A program made the position numbers and the translations under genes. A stretch of 64,000 nt of DNA from Mycolicibacterium insubricum (GTDB lineage: Bacteria; Actinomycetota; Actinomycetes; Mycobacteriales; Mycobacteriaceae), in the NCBI RefSeq assembly GCF_010731615.1, contig NZ_AP022618.1, positions 1,674,001-1,738,000 of the forward strand, in the 5' to 3' direction. The notes beneath the pieces are model-generated. The model made no database searches, was not told where the DNA came from, and worked only from the letters and a program-made list of their open reading frames with translations. Shown here in pieces: positions 43,546-54,400 of this stretch; position 1 is the first letter of the stretch, and each line of letters begins with the position of its first letter.

Positions 43546-44874
43546 CTACTCGTCGTCGGGGTCGGCGAAACCGGGCACCAGATCGTCGGCGATCTGGCGC
43601 ACCGGCACATGGGCGTCGAGCTGACACGAGATCGCCACCACCGACGCGATCACCCGCATCGGGATGATCAACTTCGGCGGGATCGCCATCTGCCGGGCCG
43701 TGCGCAACTGGCCGGGCGCCTTCTCGAAATCGACGGACGCCATCCGCTGCAACCACTTGCGGTTGTAGTGGAACACCGGAACCTCAAGGGGCTCAACGTA
43801 TTGCCGCAGCATCTCGTTGATGTCCTCGACGGACACCTTCTCGCTCTCGCCGGCCTGGATGAAGCCGGCCTTCTCCATCGTCGGCAGCAGCCGGTCGTAG
43901 TTCTTGTCGACGGCGTAGCGCAGCGTCTGGCCCAACTCGCGCGGCATCCCGCCGGGCAGCGGTGCCACCGCGCCGAAGTCGATGATCGCCATCTTGTTGC
44001 CCGGCAGCAGCATGAAGTTGCCCGGGTGCGGGTCGCCGTGCAGCATCTCCACCCGCCGCGGCGCGTCGTCGGTCAGCTCGAAGAGCCGGTAGCCCATCAG
44101 GTCGCGCTGTTCCTGGGTGCCGTCCTTGATGATCTCCGACAGCGGGATGCCCTCGATCCATTCGCTGACGACGACCTTCGGCGCGCTGGCCACCACGTGC
44201 GGCACCAGAAAATGCGGGTGCCCGTCGTAGGCGACGGCGAACGCCCGCTGGTTGTCGGCTTCCAGCCGGTAGTCCAGCTCCATCTCGGTGCGTTCGATCA
44301 GCTCGTCGACCACACCCTCGACGTCGGCGCCGGGCGCGAGCTGCTTGAACACCGAAACGAGACGCTTCATGGTCTTCAGGTCAGCGCGCAGCGCCTCGTC
44401 GGCACCCGGGTACTGGATCTTGACGGCGACCGGGCGCCCGTCGTGCCAGACGGCCTTGTGCACCTGGCCGATGCTGGCCGAGGCGGCCGGGGTGTCGTCG
44501 AAGGAGGCGAAGCGTTCCCGCCACTTGGTGCCCAGCTGCCCGTCGAGCACCCGGTGCACCTTGGCCGCCGGCAGCGGGGGAGCGTCCTTCTGCAGTTTGG
44601 TCAGTGCCTCCCGGTAGGGCTTGCCGTACTGCTCGGGGATGGCGGCTTCCATGACCGACAGGGCCTGGCCGACCTTCATCGCGCCGCCCTTGAGCTCACC
44701 GAGCACCTTGAACAGCTGCTGGGCGGCCTTGTCCATCAATTCCGCGTTGACCTCGTCTTTCGACGAGCCGGTCAGCCGCTTGCCCAGCCCCAGCGCCGCA
44801 CGTCCGGCAACCCCGCCGGCCAGGCCGACGAGCTTGGCATTGCGGGAAATGCCGGTGCGTTTGATCTCTGCCAC
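43546..44874 (-). CDS. ABC1/UbiB-family atypical kinase
   Basis: A 442-residue member of the ABC1/AarF/UbiB family. Motifs: KxGQ (MKVGQAL), the Ala-rich loop ASASIGQVHKA, VAVKIQYPG with ATP lysine, HGDPHPGNF and IDFGAVAP. These enzymes hydrolyse ATP and affect quinone or lipid trafficking, acting at the membrane. Recalled counterpart Rv3197, which I recall being linked to macrolide resistance in the WhiB7 neighbourhood; that memory is not firm. GTG start at 44874 with GGGGGC upstream. Last gene of a metalloprotease, E1-like and ABC1 run. Confidence 0.9.
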   Translation of the reverse strand: MAEIKRTGISRNAKLVGLAGGVAGRAALGLGKRLTGSSKDEVNAELMDKAAQQLFKVLGELKGGAMKVGQALSVMEAAIPEQYGKPYREALTKLQKDAPPLPAAKVHRVLDGQLGTKWRERFASFDDTPAASASIGQVHKAVWHDGRPVAVKIQYPGADEALRADLKTMKRLVSVFKQLAPGADVEGVVDELIERTEMELDYRLEADNQRAFAVAYDGHPHFLVPHVVASAPKVVVSEWIEGIPLSEIIKDGTQEQRDLMGYRLFELTDDAPRRVEMLHGDPHPGNFMLLPGNKMAIIDFGAVAPLPGGMPRELGQTLRYAVDKNYDRLLPTMEKAGFIQAGESEKVSVEDINEMLRQYVEPLEVPVFHYNRKWLQRMASVDFEKAPGQLRTARQMAIPPKLIIPMRVIASVVAISCQLDAHVPVRQIADDLVPGFADPDDE

Positions 44875-44931
44875 GCCCCCATCATTCCCTACCTGTCTGG
44901 GAGACGTACGCGCCAATGGCAACAGTCGTTG

Positions 44932-45783
44932 TCAGCAGCCGCAGCCGGGGTGCCGGGGCCAGTGCCGCGCCCGGATCGCACCGGCGTCGACGTCGACCTC
45001 CAGCGTCGTCGACAACGTCGCCGGAGCCGCCGCCCGGGCGCTCGATCCGCGGACCGCGGCCAGCACCGTGTGCACCTGGCGCAGCGCGAGTGCGGCGGTG
45101 GCCAGCAGTGTCGCCCGGTCGGCCGTCCCGACCCGGCCACGCAGCTGCGCGGCCAGCACCGGCCACGCCGCATCCCGGTCGGTGCGGTGCAGATCCGCGC
45201 AGGTCAGACAGCTCGTGACGCCGGGAATCACCAACGGACCGACCAGCCCGCGCCCGTCGCGCACCCGCACCGGCAGGTGCGCGACGCCGCCGCGGGTCAG
45301 GTCGCGGGCCAGCCGCGGGTCGGGGACCTGGGTGTCGGCCAGCAGCACCAGGTCGGTGCCGGTGGGGTGCACGGCGATATTGGCGGCGTGACTGCGGGCC
45401 AGGCGGGCGTCGGCGCAGCGCAGCCCGTCATACAGCAGCTGCGCCAGCGGCCCGTCGCCGTGGATCCGCACGTTCGGGGTGCGCCGCGGTGGCGCGTTCT
45501 CGACGGTCCCGGCCACCTCGGCGGCGACGAGTTGGTCCACCAGCGCGCCGATCGCCGCGTGGTCCGCGCCGGGCGGCAGGTGCGGACGGGCCTCGGCCGC
45601 CAGCTGCTCGGCGCTGGCACCCGCCGCGAGCCGGTGCAGCACCGCCGCCAGGGCAGTGGCCGTCCAGCCCGCCGCCGGCGACACCCGCACCGCGCGGCGG
45701 GGATCCCAGCCGATCTGGGCGCTGCCGTCGGGACGCAGCAGGATGGGCATCGCGGGGTCGAGCCGGTAGGTGGTCGCGGACAT
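44932..45783 (-). CDS. E1-like protein related to TOMM cyclodehydratase partners (Rv3196-like)
   Basis: A 283-residue protein resembling the bacteriocin/TOMM leader-binding, E1-like proteins (cyclodehydratase C component). The hallmark stretch is GPLVIPGVTSCLTCADLHRT with a CxxC; the C-terminal HPGCGC supplies the other CxC pair of the zinc site. The N-terminal third has the RRE-like winged-helix pattern. It lacks any YcaO partner or precursor peptide within the window, so a classic thiazole/oxazole pathway is not established. ATG at 45783. Recalled counterpart Rv3196, a conserved hypothetical protein. Confidence 0.72.
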   Translation of the reverse strand: MSATTYRLDPAMPILLRPDGSAQIGWDPRRAVRVSPAAGWTATALAAVLHRLAAGASAEQLAAEARPHLPPGADHAAIGALVDQLVAAEVAGTVENAPPRRTPNVRIHGDGPLAQLLYDGLRCADARLARSHAANIAVHPTGTDLVLLADTQVPDPRLARDLTRGGVAHLPVRVRDGRGLVGPLVIPGVTSCLTCADLHRTDRDAAWPVLAAQLRGRVGTADRATLLATAALALRQVHTVLAAVRGSSARAAAPATLSTTLEVDVDAGAIRARHWPRHPGCGC

Positions 45784-45864
45784 ACCGCAGCGTGACACGA
45801 ACCCGCCGGTCACCCGGATCCGTCATCCACAGGGCCCGAAGCGCGGGGCCCAAAGCGCGGGGGC

Positions 45865-47223
45865 CTACTCGGGGTCGGTGGCGCCGTCCGACGGCGTGCC
45901 CGGATCGCCGAGCTCGTCGAGCTGGCTCTGCAGCTTGGCGATCTCCGCGTCGATACCGGAGCTGTCCCCGCCGATCACCCGGTCGATGAACCGGGCCGGC
46001 TCGTCGAGGTCGTCGGAATCGGGCAGCAGATCCGGGTGGTCCCACAGGCCGTCGCGCGCGTCGATCCCGACGGCGTCGGTCAGCCGCTGCCACAGCGCAG
46101 TGGCCTCGCGCATCTTGCGCGGCCGCAGCTCCAGGCCGACCAGGGTCGCGAACGTCTGCTCGGCCGGCCCGCCGCTGGCCCGACGGCGCCGCATGGTCTC
46201 GGCCAGCGCGTCGGCGCCGGGCAGCCGGTCACCGAGTGCGGCGGCGACGACGGTCTGCACCCAGCCCTCGATCAGCGCCAGCAGGGTCTCCAGGCGCTCC
46301 AGCGCCGCGTTCTGGGTGGAGGTGATCTTCGGCTCGAATGCGCCCTGGCCCAGCAGGTCCTGCATGGCCGAGGGGTCCATCAGCTTCGCCGGGTCCAGGT
46401 TCTGGGCCAGCTCCTCGATGCCGGACATGTCCAGCGTGACGCCCTGGGCGTAGGCCTCCACCGAGCCGAGCAGCTGCGGCGCGAGCCACGGAACCCCGGC
46501 GAACAGCCGGTGGTGGGCGGCCTCGCGGGCGGCCAGGAACGTCAGGATCTCGCTGCGCGGCTGCTCCAGGCCCTCGGAGAACTCCTCGATGGCCGCTGGC
46601 ATCAGCGCCGCCGTGCCCACCGGGCCCAGCGGCAGCCCGATGTCGGTGGAGGTCAGCACCTCCTTGGACAACGTGCCCAGGCCCTGGCCGAGCTGGGTGC
46701 CGAACGCCATCTGACCCATCTGGCCCATCATCGCCATCAGCGGCCCGGCCATCGCCTGGGCCTCCTCGGGCAGCGCCGAGGACCACATCGAAGACATCTG
46801 CCCGGCCACCGGGTCGCACAGCCGCTTCCAGGTGCCCAGCGTGTTGTCGATCCAGTCCGCCGGCGTCCACGCCGCCGCGGTGCTGGTCCCGGCCGGCAGC
46901 GCGCTGACGCCGTCGAGCCACAGGTCGGCCAGGTGCACGGCGTCGGTGATCGCCGAGGAGGTCCCGGCCGGCACCGGCGCGACGAAGCCGACGGAGTTGG
47001 TGGCCAGCTTGCGGGCCAGGTCGTAGTTCACCGCACCGCCGCCGCCGGAGGACATCGCCGCCGCGGTTCCGCTGAACATCTGGCCGAGCTGGCTGAACAG
47101 CTGGCCCAGATCATTGGGGTTGAAGCCGCCGCCGAAACCGAACGGGTCCGCGCCCGAACCCCGGGATTGCTTGTCGCGGTCGTCGTCGTCGCCGGCGGAG
47201 AAGCCGAAGGGCAGGTCAGCCAT
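45865..47223 (-). CDS. zinc-dependent metalloprotease family protein (TIGR03624-like, Rv3195-type)
   Basis: A 452-residue actinobacterial protein. The N-terminal 60 residues are Gly/Phe/Asp-rich (DPFGFGGGFNPNDLG). A helical hydrolase-like domain follows, in which REAAHHRLFAGVPWLAPQLL near residue 230 is the counterpart of the family's HExxHxRLF zinc motif; here the first His is Arg, so the metal site may be changed. It resembles the coenzyme-F420-associated family. The ATG at 47223 is fixed by the MADLPFGFS start. It is divergent from the PDZ-protease gene (93 bp). Confidence 0.78.
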   Translation of the reverse strand: MADLPFGFSAGDDDDRDKQSRGSGADPFGFGGGFNPNDLGQLFSQLGQMFSGTAAAMSSGGGGAVNYDLARKLATNSVGFVAPVPAGTSSAITDAVHLADLWLDGVSALPAGTSTAAAWTPADWIDNTLGTWKRLCDPVAGQMSSMWSSALPEEAQAMAGPLMAMMGQMGQMAFGTQLGQGLGTLSKEVLTSTDIGLPLGPVGTAALMPAAIEEFSEGLEQPRSEILTFLAAREAAHHRLFAGVPWLAPQLLGSVEAYAQGVTLDMSGIEELAQNLDPAKLMDPSAMQDLLGQGAFEPKITSTQNAALERLETLLALIEGWVQTVVAAALGDRLPGADALAETMRRRRASGGPAEQTFATLVGLELRPRKMREATALWQRLTDAVGIDARDGLWDHPDLLPDSDDLDEPARFIDRVIGGDSSGIDAEIAKLQSQLDELGDPGTPSDGATDPE

Positions 47224-47316
47224 GCCCTCAACGGTACTGCGCCCGCGGGCGGTGCGCGCGCACCCGGGTTGCGCTGTCAGAGAAGGCACCCATCCTGGCC
47301 GACTACTGTGTTGCGG

Positions 47317-48339
47317 GTGAACAGGCGGATTGTGACGCTCGTGGTGGCGCTGGTGCCGATTCTGGTGTTCGGTGCGCTGCTGGGGACCGTCCGGGTGCCG
47401 TTCGTGTCGCTGGGTCCCGGACCCACCTTCGACACCCTGGGGGAGTACGACGGCAAGAAGGTCGTCGACATCGCCGGCACCGACACCAAGGACTACGGCG
47501 GGCACCTGAACATGACCACGGTGTCCCAGCGCGACGGCCTGACGCTCGGCCAGGCGCTGGTCCTGTGGCTGTCTGACCAGCAGCAACTGGTGCCCCGGGC
47601 GATGGTGTACCCGCCGGACAAGTCCAAGGACGACGTCGACAAGCGGAACACCGACGACTTCAAGAACTCCGAGGACAGCGCCGAGTTCGCTGCCCTGTCG
47701 TACCTGAAGTACGACAACGCCGTCACCGTGCGGACCCTGTCCGACGACGGCCCGGCCAAGGACGTGCTGAAGGTCGGCGACGCCATCGACGCCGTCGACG
47801 GCAAGCCCACCGCCACCGTCGATGCGCTCACCGACATCCTCAAGACCACCAAGCCGGGCCAGAAGGTGGTGATCGACTACCGCCGCAAGAACAGCCCCGC
47901 CGGGACGGCGACGGTCACCCTCGGCGCCAAGGAGGGTCGCGATTACGGCTACTTGGGCGCGGCGCTGCTGGACGCGCCGTGGGCGCCGTTCTCCATCGAC
48001 TTCAACCTCGCCAACATCGGCGGCCCGTCGGCCGGGCTGATGTTCTCGCTGGCCGTGGTGGACAAGCTGACCGACGGGGAACTCAACGGCGGCAAGTTCG
48101 TCGCCGGCACCGGCACCATCACCCCCGACGGCAAGGTCGGCCCGATCGGCGGCATCAGCCACAAGATCCTGGCCGCCGAGGAGGCCGGCGCGACGGTGTT
48201 CCTGGTGCCCGCCGACAACTGCAGCGAGGCCAGCACCGCCGAACGCGGCGACATGACCCTGGTCAAGGTGGACACCCTGACCTCGGCGGTCGATTCCCTG
48301 AACCGGCTGACCTCCGGCCAGGACGCGCCCGGCTGCTAG
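47317..48339 (+). CDS. membrane-anchored PDZ-domain Lon-type serine protease (Rv3194c-like)
   Basis: A 340-residue protein, the same length as recalled Rv3194c. One N-terminal transmembrane helix (TLVVALVPILVFGALLG), an outer domain, a PDZ domain around 130-200 (ALSYLKYDNAV to PGQKVVIDYR), and a C-terminal Lon-type proteolytic domain with the dyad Ser238 (GGPSAGLMFS) and Lys283 (GGISHKIL). It acts at the outer membrane face. The GTG at 47317 fits the counterpart start; a GTG at 47308 is possible. UPF0182 follows 103 bp downstream. Confidence 0.92.
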   Translation: MNRRIVTLVVALVPILVFGALLGTVRVPFVSLGPGPTFDTLGEYDGKKVVDIAGTDTKDYGGHLNMTTVSQRDGLTLGQALVLWLSDQQQLVPRAMVYPPDKSKDDVDKRNTDDFKNSEDSAEFAALSYLKYDNAVTVRTLSDDGPAKDVLKVGDAIDAVDGKPTATVDALTDILKTTKPGQKVVIDYRRKNSPAGTATVTLGAKEGRDYGYLGAALLDAPWAPFSIDFNLANIGGPSAGLMFSLAVVDKLTDGELNGGKFVAGTGTITPDGKVGPIGGISHKILAAEEAGATVFLVPADNCSEASTAERGDMTLVKVDTLTSAVDSLNRLTSGQDAPGC

Positions 48340-48355
48340 GCCCTGCGAGAGCCTG

Positions 48356-48372
48356 GGCCCGGTCGCCGGGCC
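48356..48372 (+). terminator. possible GC-only hairpin after the PDZ protease gene
   Basis: GGCCCGG (48356-48362) and CCGGGCC (48366-48372) with loop TCG, 16 nt after the stop; no T-tract. A weak terminator candidate; it may only pause polymerase before UPF0182. Confidence 0.35.
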
Positions 48373-48442
48373 GCTTCCTGTGAGCGCCTTGCGTAGAGTT
48401 GAGCGGAATCGAACTTTCCGTACCGACCAGGAGTGCTGACAC

Positions 48443-51427
48443 GTGGCAATGGGGCCCGGCGCCAGGATGCCGAAGTTGACCCGACGAGGCCGAATTCTGA
48501 TCGTGCTGGCAGCACTGGTGGTAGTGCTGCTGCTGATCGGCCCGCGGCTGATCGACACCTATGTCGACTGGCTGTGGTTCGGCGAGCTCGGCTACCGCTC
48601 GGTGTTCACCACGGTGCTTGTCACCCGCGCGCTGATCTTCCTGGCGGTGACCGTCGGCATGGGCGCGATCATCTTCGGCGCCATGGCGCTGGCCTATCGC
48701 AGCCGGCCGGTGTTCGTCCCGGTGTCGGGTCCCGACGACCCGGTGGCCCGCTACCGCACCGCCGCGCTGATGCGCCTGAAGATGTTCGGCATCGGCATCC
48801 CCGCCGTCCTCGGGGCGCTGGCCGGCGTTGTCGCACAGTCCTATTGGGCCCGGGTGCAGCTGTTCCTGCACGGCGGCTCGTTCGGCGTCACCGACCCCGA
48901 ATTCCACAAGGACCTCGGCTTCTACGCCTTCGACCTGCCGTTCTACCGGATGATCGTCACCTTGTTGCTGGTGTCGTTCTTCCTGGCGCTGCTGGCCAGT
49001 GTCGCCACCCACTACGTCTTCGGCGGCATCCGGCTGGCCGGGCGCGACGGCACCCTGTCGCGGCCCGCGCGGATCCAGTTGGTGTGCTTGGTCGGAACGC
49101 TGGTGCTGCTCAAGGCCCTGGCCTACTGGCTGGACCGCTACGAGCTGCTCAGCCACACCCGCGGCGGCAAGCCGTTCACCGGCGCGGGCTACACCGACAT
49201 CAACGCGGTGCTGCCCGCCAAGCTCATCCTGATGGCCATCGCGCTGATCTGTGCGGTCACGGTGTTCTCCGCGCTGGTGCTCAAAGACCTGCGGATCCCG
49301 GCGATCGGCCTGGCGCTGCTGCTGCTGTCGTCGCTGGTGATCGGCGCCGGCTGGCCGCTGATCGTCGAACAGTTCAACGTCAAACCCAATGCCGCGCAGA
49401 AGGAATCCGCCTACATCACCCGCAGCATCGACGCGACCAGACAGGCCTACGGGCTCACGCCCCAGCACGTCGAGTACCGCGAATACGGCGGGGGACCATC
49501 GGTCACCGCCGAGCAGATCGGCCGCGACAGCGCCACGGTGTCCAACATCCGGGTGCTCGATCCGACCATCATCAGCCCGGCGTTCACCCAGTTCAACCAG
49601 GGCAAGAACTTCTACAGCTTCCCCGACCAGCTGTCCATCGACCGCTACACCGTCGAGGGCCAGCTGCGTGATTTCGTGGTGGCCGCCCGCGAGCTGAACC
49701 CGACCAAGCTGACCGAGAATCAGCGGGACTGGATCAACCGGCACTCGGTGTACACCCACGGCAACGGCTTCATCGCCGCGCCGGCCAACACCGTCAGCCG
49801 GATCGCCAACGACCCCAACCAGAACGGCGGCTACCCGGTGTTCCAGACCCGGGTTATTGGCGCCAACGGCAAGCTGTCCCCGGATGTGGGCCCGGCCCCG
49901 CTGGACCAGCCGCGGATCTACTTCGGCCCGATCATCGCCAACACCGCCGCCGACTACGCGATCGTCGGTGGCCCCGGCGACCCCCGCGAGTACGACAGCG
50001 AGACCAGCAACTACACCTACAGCGGCACCGGCGGTGTGCCGGTGAGCTCGTGGATCGACCGCAGCATGTTCGCGCTGAAGTTCGCCGAGCGGAACTTCTT
50101 GTTCTCCAACGTGATCGGCGAGGGCTCCAAGATCCTGTTCAACCGCGACCCGGCCAAGCGGGTCGCCGCCGTCGCACCGTGGCTGACCACCGATTCCAGC
50201 CAGTACCCGGCGATCGTCGACAAGCGGCTGGTGTGGGTGATCGACGGCTACACCACGCTGGACAACTACCCGTACTCCGAGCTGACCTCGCTGTCCTCGG
50301 CGACCACGGACTCCAATGACGTTGCGCTGAACCGGCTGATGCCCGACCAGCAGGTGTCCTACATCCGCAACTCGGTCAAGGCCACCGTGGATGCCTACGA
50401 CGGCACCGTGACGCTCTACGCCCAGGACGAGAGCGATCCGGTGCTCGCCGCGTGGATGAAGGTGTTCCCGGGCACGGTGAAGCCCAAGAGCGACATCACC
50501 CCCGAGCTGTCCCAGCACCTGCGCTACCCGGAGGACCTGTTCAAGGTGCAGCGCGCGCTGCTGGCCAAGTACCACGTCGACGACCCGGTGAAGTTCTTCA
50601 ACTCCCCGGACTTCTGGGACGTGCCCCTGGACCCGAACCCGACCGCGTCGAGCTACCAGCCGCCGTACTACATCGTGGCGAAAAACATTGCCCTGAAGAA
50701 TGATTCGTCGTCGTTCCAGTTGACGACGGCGATGAACCGGTTCCAGCGCGACTTCCTGGCCGCCTACATCAGCGCCAGCAGTGATCCGGCCACCTACGGC
50801 AAGATCACCGTGCTGACCATCCCCGACAGCGTCAACGTCAACGGCCCGAAGCTGGCGTTCAATGCCATCAACACCGACCCGACGGTGACCGCGCATCTGG
50901 GTCTGATCGGACGCGACAACCAGAACCGGATCAAGTTCGGTAACCTGCTGACCCTGCCGGTCGGCGAGGGCGGGCTGCTGTATGTGATGCCGGTGTACGC
51001 CTCGCCGGGCTCCGGGGACATTTCCTCGACCTATCCGCGACTGATCCGGGTGGCCATGCGCTACGACGAGAAGGTCGGCTACGGCGCGACGGTGTGTGAG
51101 GCGCTCAAGGGCATCTTCGGTGACGACGCGGGCAAGTCCGCCGCCGTCTGCCCCGGCCCGGGCTCCCCGGCCGGTGCCCCGGCGGCACCCGCGCAGCCGC
51201 AGGCCAACCCGGGCACGCAGGCCCCGGCGGCCACCCCGGTCCCGGCCGCCGCCGTGCCCCCGGGCGCGACGGTGACCCTGTCGCCGGAGAAGTCCGCGGC
51301 CCTGGCCGGCATCGGCACCGCGCTGGACGCCGTCCGCAAGGCCCAGCAGTCCGGCAACTTCGCCGACTACGGCCAGGCCCTGCAGAGCCTGCAGACCGCG
51401 ATGGACGCCTACGACAAGGCCAAGTAG
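48443..51427 (+). CDS. UPF0182 family membrane protein (Rv3193c-like)
   Basis: A 994-residue integral membrane protein. The N-terminal third contains about seven transmembrane helices (for example [16 protein letters not shown] near 20-35 and [20 protein letters not shown] near 175-195). The rest is a large outside domain, followed by an Ala/Pro-rich linker (about 905-950) and a short coiled C-terminal helix. UPF0182 proteins are conserved and widespread in actinobacteria and cyanobacteria, but their function is not established. The GTG at 48443 or ATG at 48449 begins it. Confidence 0.9.
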   Translation: MAMGPGARMPKLTRRGRILIVLAALVVVLLLIGPRLIDTYVDWLWFGELGYRSVFTTVLVTRALIFLAVTVGMGAIIFGAMALAYRSRPVFVPVSGPDDPVARYRTAALMRLKMFGIGIPAVLGALAGVVAQSYWARVQLFLHGGSFGVTDPEFHKDLGFYAFDLPFYRMIVTLLLVSFFLALLASVATHYVFGGIRLAGRDGTLSRPARIQLVCLVGTLVLLKALAYWLDRYELLSHTRGGKPFTGAGYTDINAVLPAKLILMAIALICAVTVFSALVLKDLRIPAIGLALLLLSSLVIGAGWPLIVEQFNVKPNAAQKESAYITRSIDATRQAYGLTPQHVEYREYGGGPSVTAEQIGRDSATVSNIRVLDPTIISPAFTQFNQGKNFYSFPDQLSIDRYTVEGQLRDFVVAARELNPTKLTENQRDWINRHSVYTHGNGFIAAPANTVSRIANDPNQNGGYPVFQTRVIGANGKLSPDVGPAPLDQPRIYFGPIIANTAADYAIVGGPGDPREYDSETSNYTYSGTGGVPVSSWIDRSMFALKFAERNFLFSNVIGEGSKILFNRDPAKRVAAVAPWLTTDSSQYPAIVDKRLVWVIDGYTTLDNYPYSELTSLSSATTDSNDVALNRLMPDQQVSYIRNSVKATVDAYDGTVTLYAQDESDPVLAAWMKVFPGTVKPKSDITPELSQHLRYPEDLFKVQRALLAKYHVDDPVKFFNSPDFWDVPLDPNPTASSYQPPYYIVAKNIALKNDSSSFQLTTAMNRFQRDFLAAYISASSDPATYGKITVLTIPDSVNVNGPKLAFNAINTDPTVTAHLGLIGRDNQNRIKFGNLLTLPVGEGGLLYVMPVYASPGSGDISSTYPRLIRVAMRYDEKVGYGATVCEALKGIFGDDAGKSAAVCPGPGSPAGAPAAPAQPQANPGTQAPAATPVPAAAVPPGATVTLSPEKSAALAGIGTALDAVRKAQQSGNFADYGQALQSLQTAMDAYDKAK

Positions 51428-51446
51428 CGGCCAGTAGTCTTCCCGC

Positions 51447-54400
51447 GTGCACCTACAGCTCCTCGGACCGCTGCAGGCCGTCGTCGACGGCCGCCCGGTG
51501 GAGCTCGGACCGCCCAAACAGCGCGCGGTACTGGCCGTGCTGGCGCTGGCCGGCGGGGCCGTGGTCTCCGCCGACCGGCTGATCGACGCCGTCTGGGGCG
51601 ACGACGCCCCCGCCTCGGCCACCGCCGGGCTGCACGCCTACATCTCCAACCTGCGCAAGGCCCTGCGCGGCGACAGCCTCGGCTCGCCGATCGTGCGCCA
51701 GGCGCCGGGCTACCGGCTCGCCCTGCCCGCCGACGCCCGGATCGACCTGGCGGAGTTCACCGCGTCGTGCACCGCGGCGCGCGAGGCCGCCGCCGCCGGA
51801 GCGTGGACCGACGCGCTGGCCGAGGCCGATACCGCCCTGGCCCTTCAGCGCGGACCCCTGCTGGCCGATCTGGCCGACGCCGACTGGGTGACCGCGGAAG
51901 CCGTCCGCGTCGACGAACTGCGCACCGAATGCACCGAGACCCGCATCGCCGCGATGCTGGCACTGGGCCGCACCACCGAGGCCTTGACCGGTGCGCTCGC
52001 CCTGCGCGCCGACCAGCCGCTGCGCGACCGCGCCTGCTGGCTGCACATGCTGGCCGCCTACCGCGCCGGGCGCACCGCCGAGGCGATGGACGCCTACACC
52101 GACTACGCGCGGCACCTCGACACCGAACTCGGCCTGACCCCGGGCCCCGAACTGCGCGAACTGCAGACGCTGATCCTGGCCCAGTCACCCGAGCTGGCGA
52201 CCTGGCCGCGGCCCTCGGCGTGGACCGGCGCTACCGACGTGCAGGCCCCGGTCATCGACCCGCCCGAGCTACCAAGCCCGGAACCCACGACGGGCGCGTT
52301 GGTCGGCCGGGAACGCGAATTACCCGTCATTACCGCACTTCTCGACGACATCGACGCCGGCGATACCTCCTGGCTGGTACTCACCGGGCCGCCCGGCATC
52401 GGCAAGACCCGGCTCGCCGAGGAAGCCGCCGCACGCGGGAACGCGCCGGTGATCTGGGTGGACTGCCCCGACGAATCCGGCACCCCACCCTGGTGGCCGA
52501 TGCGCCGGCTGGTCCGCGCCCTCGGCGCCGACGCCGACGAGATCCTCGCCGTCCCGCCCGATGCCGACCCCGACGCCGCCCGGTTCCTGGTCTACGAACG
52601 CCTGCACCTGCTGCTGGCGACCGCCGAACCCCGGCTGCTGGTGATCGACGACGCCCAGTGGGCCGACGCCGCCTCCCTCGGCGCGCTGGCCTATCTGGCC
52701 GGGGTGCTGCGCGGGCACCCGGTCGGCGTGGTGCTGACCGTCCGCGACGGCCGCCACGGACCCGAACTCGACCGACTGCTGACCACCCTGGCCCGCAGCG
52801 ACCGCGGCCGTCACCTCCCGGTCCCGGCGCTGGCCGCCGACGACGTCGCCGCACTGGCCAACGGCATCGCCGAGGAACCGCTGAGCACCGACGAGGCCGC
52901 CCTGCTGGCCGAACGCACCGGCGGCAACCCGTTTTTCGTCGGCGAATACGCCCGACTGCCCCGGCGCGACCGCGGCACCGACATCCCCTCGGCGGTTCGC
53001 TCCGTGCTCGACCGACGCCTCGCCGGCCTCGCCGACCCGGTCATCACCGTGCTGCGCACGGCCGCGGTGATCGGTGACCGTCTTGACGCCGAAGCGCTCG
53101 GCCTGCTGCGCGCGGTCACCGCCCTGGACCTCGACGGGCTGGCCGATCTGCTCGACGAGGCCGCCGACGCCCGCATCCTGGTCACCGCGCACGCCTCCAG
53201 CGCCTACGAATTCGCCCACGGCCTGCTGCGCGAACACCTGCTGGCCGGCATGCCACCCATGCGCCGCCAACGCCTGCACGCCCGCGTCGCCGAACTCCTC
53301 GGCGACGCACCGGAAAACGCCGGCCGGCGCGCCCAGCACCTGATCGACGCCCTGCCGCTGGTGGATCCCGTCGACGTGGTCGACGCCTGTCGCGTCGCCG
53401 CCGAACAGGCTGCCGCCCAATGGAGTTCGGAAACCGCCGCGCACTGGTGGCAGGCTGCCCTGGCCGCCTACGAACTCATCCCGGCGGCCGGGCGCAGCGA
53501 CGCCGACGGCGACGCTCTCACCGTCGCGCTATTGCAGGCCCTGGCTCGCGCCGGGCGCGGGCAGACCGTGCTCGACGCCGCTGCCGACGGGCTCACCGAG
53601 GCCCTGGCGTCGGGGCGGTCGGTCACCGTCGGGCGCATCGCCGCGGAGCTGCTGCGGGTCAGCGGCGGATGGCCCTGGCCCGCACCGGGCGGTGACCCCG
53701 GCGCCCTGCTCGAACTGCTGTGGCGCGCCGTCGATCTGGTCGGCGGCGACCCGGCCGCCGGAGCCCGGGTCCGCGCGGCCCTGGCCGTCGGCAGCTGCTA
53801 TCACCCCGACCCGTCGGTGGTCTCTCGCCTGCTGGCCGACGCCGACACCCTGGCCGAACAGTGCGGGGATCCCGACGTCGCCGCCGATGTCCTGCTGGGC
53901 CGGCTCATCGCCTACTCCGGGGTCTCGGACTACAGCCGGGCGTCCCTGGACTGGGCGGCCGAGCTGATCGTCCTGCCGCACACCCGTGGCCGTGAGGACA
54001 CCGTCACCGCGCATTCGGTGGCCACCATGGCCACCTTCAACCTCGCCGACCTGCCCGCCACCCGCGCGCACCTGCAGGCCGGCATCAGCGGCAGCGAACA
54101 ACTGCGGCTGCCGGTGCTGCGCGTCCAATTGCGGTGGCTGGAGGCCGTTCTCGCGGTCTGGGAAGGGGATTTCGCCGAGGCCCGCCGCCACCACCGCATC
54201 GCCGCCGCCGTGCACGGCCAGACCGAGCTGTACGGCGCCGGCAGCGCCCTGCTCGCCCTGGCCAGCCTGCTGCGTGAGGAGGGCGATCTCTCCGGCGACG
54301 GCATCCCGTTCGACGACCACCGCGACGACGGCGGTGAGGACATGCTCGCCGTCGTACGCACCGCGATCTGCGCGACGCCGGAGGACGCCGCGGCCCTGGC

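Noticed and set aside
48263..51622. 1119-codon minus-strand frame opposite UPF0182
   Set aside because: Antisense of a certain membrane-protein gene, with no family motif.
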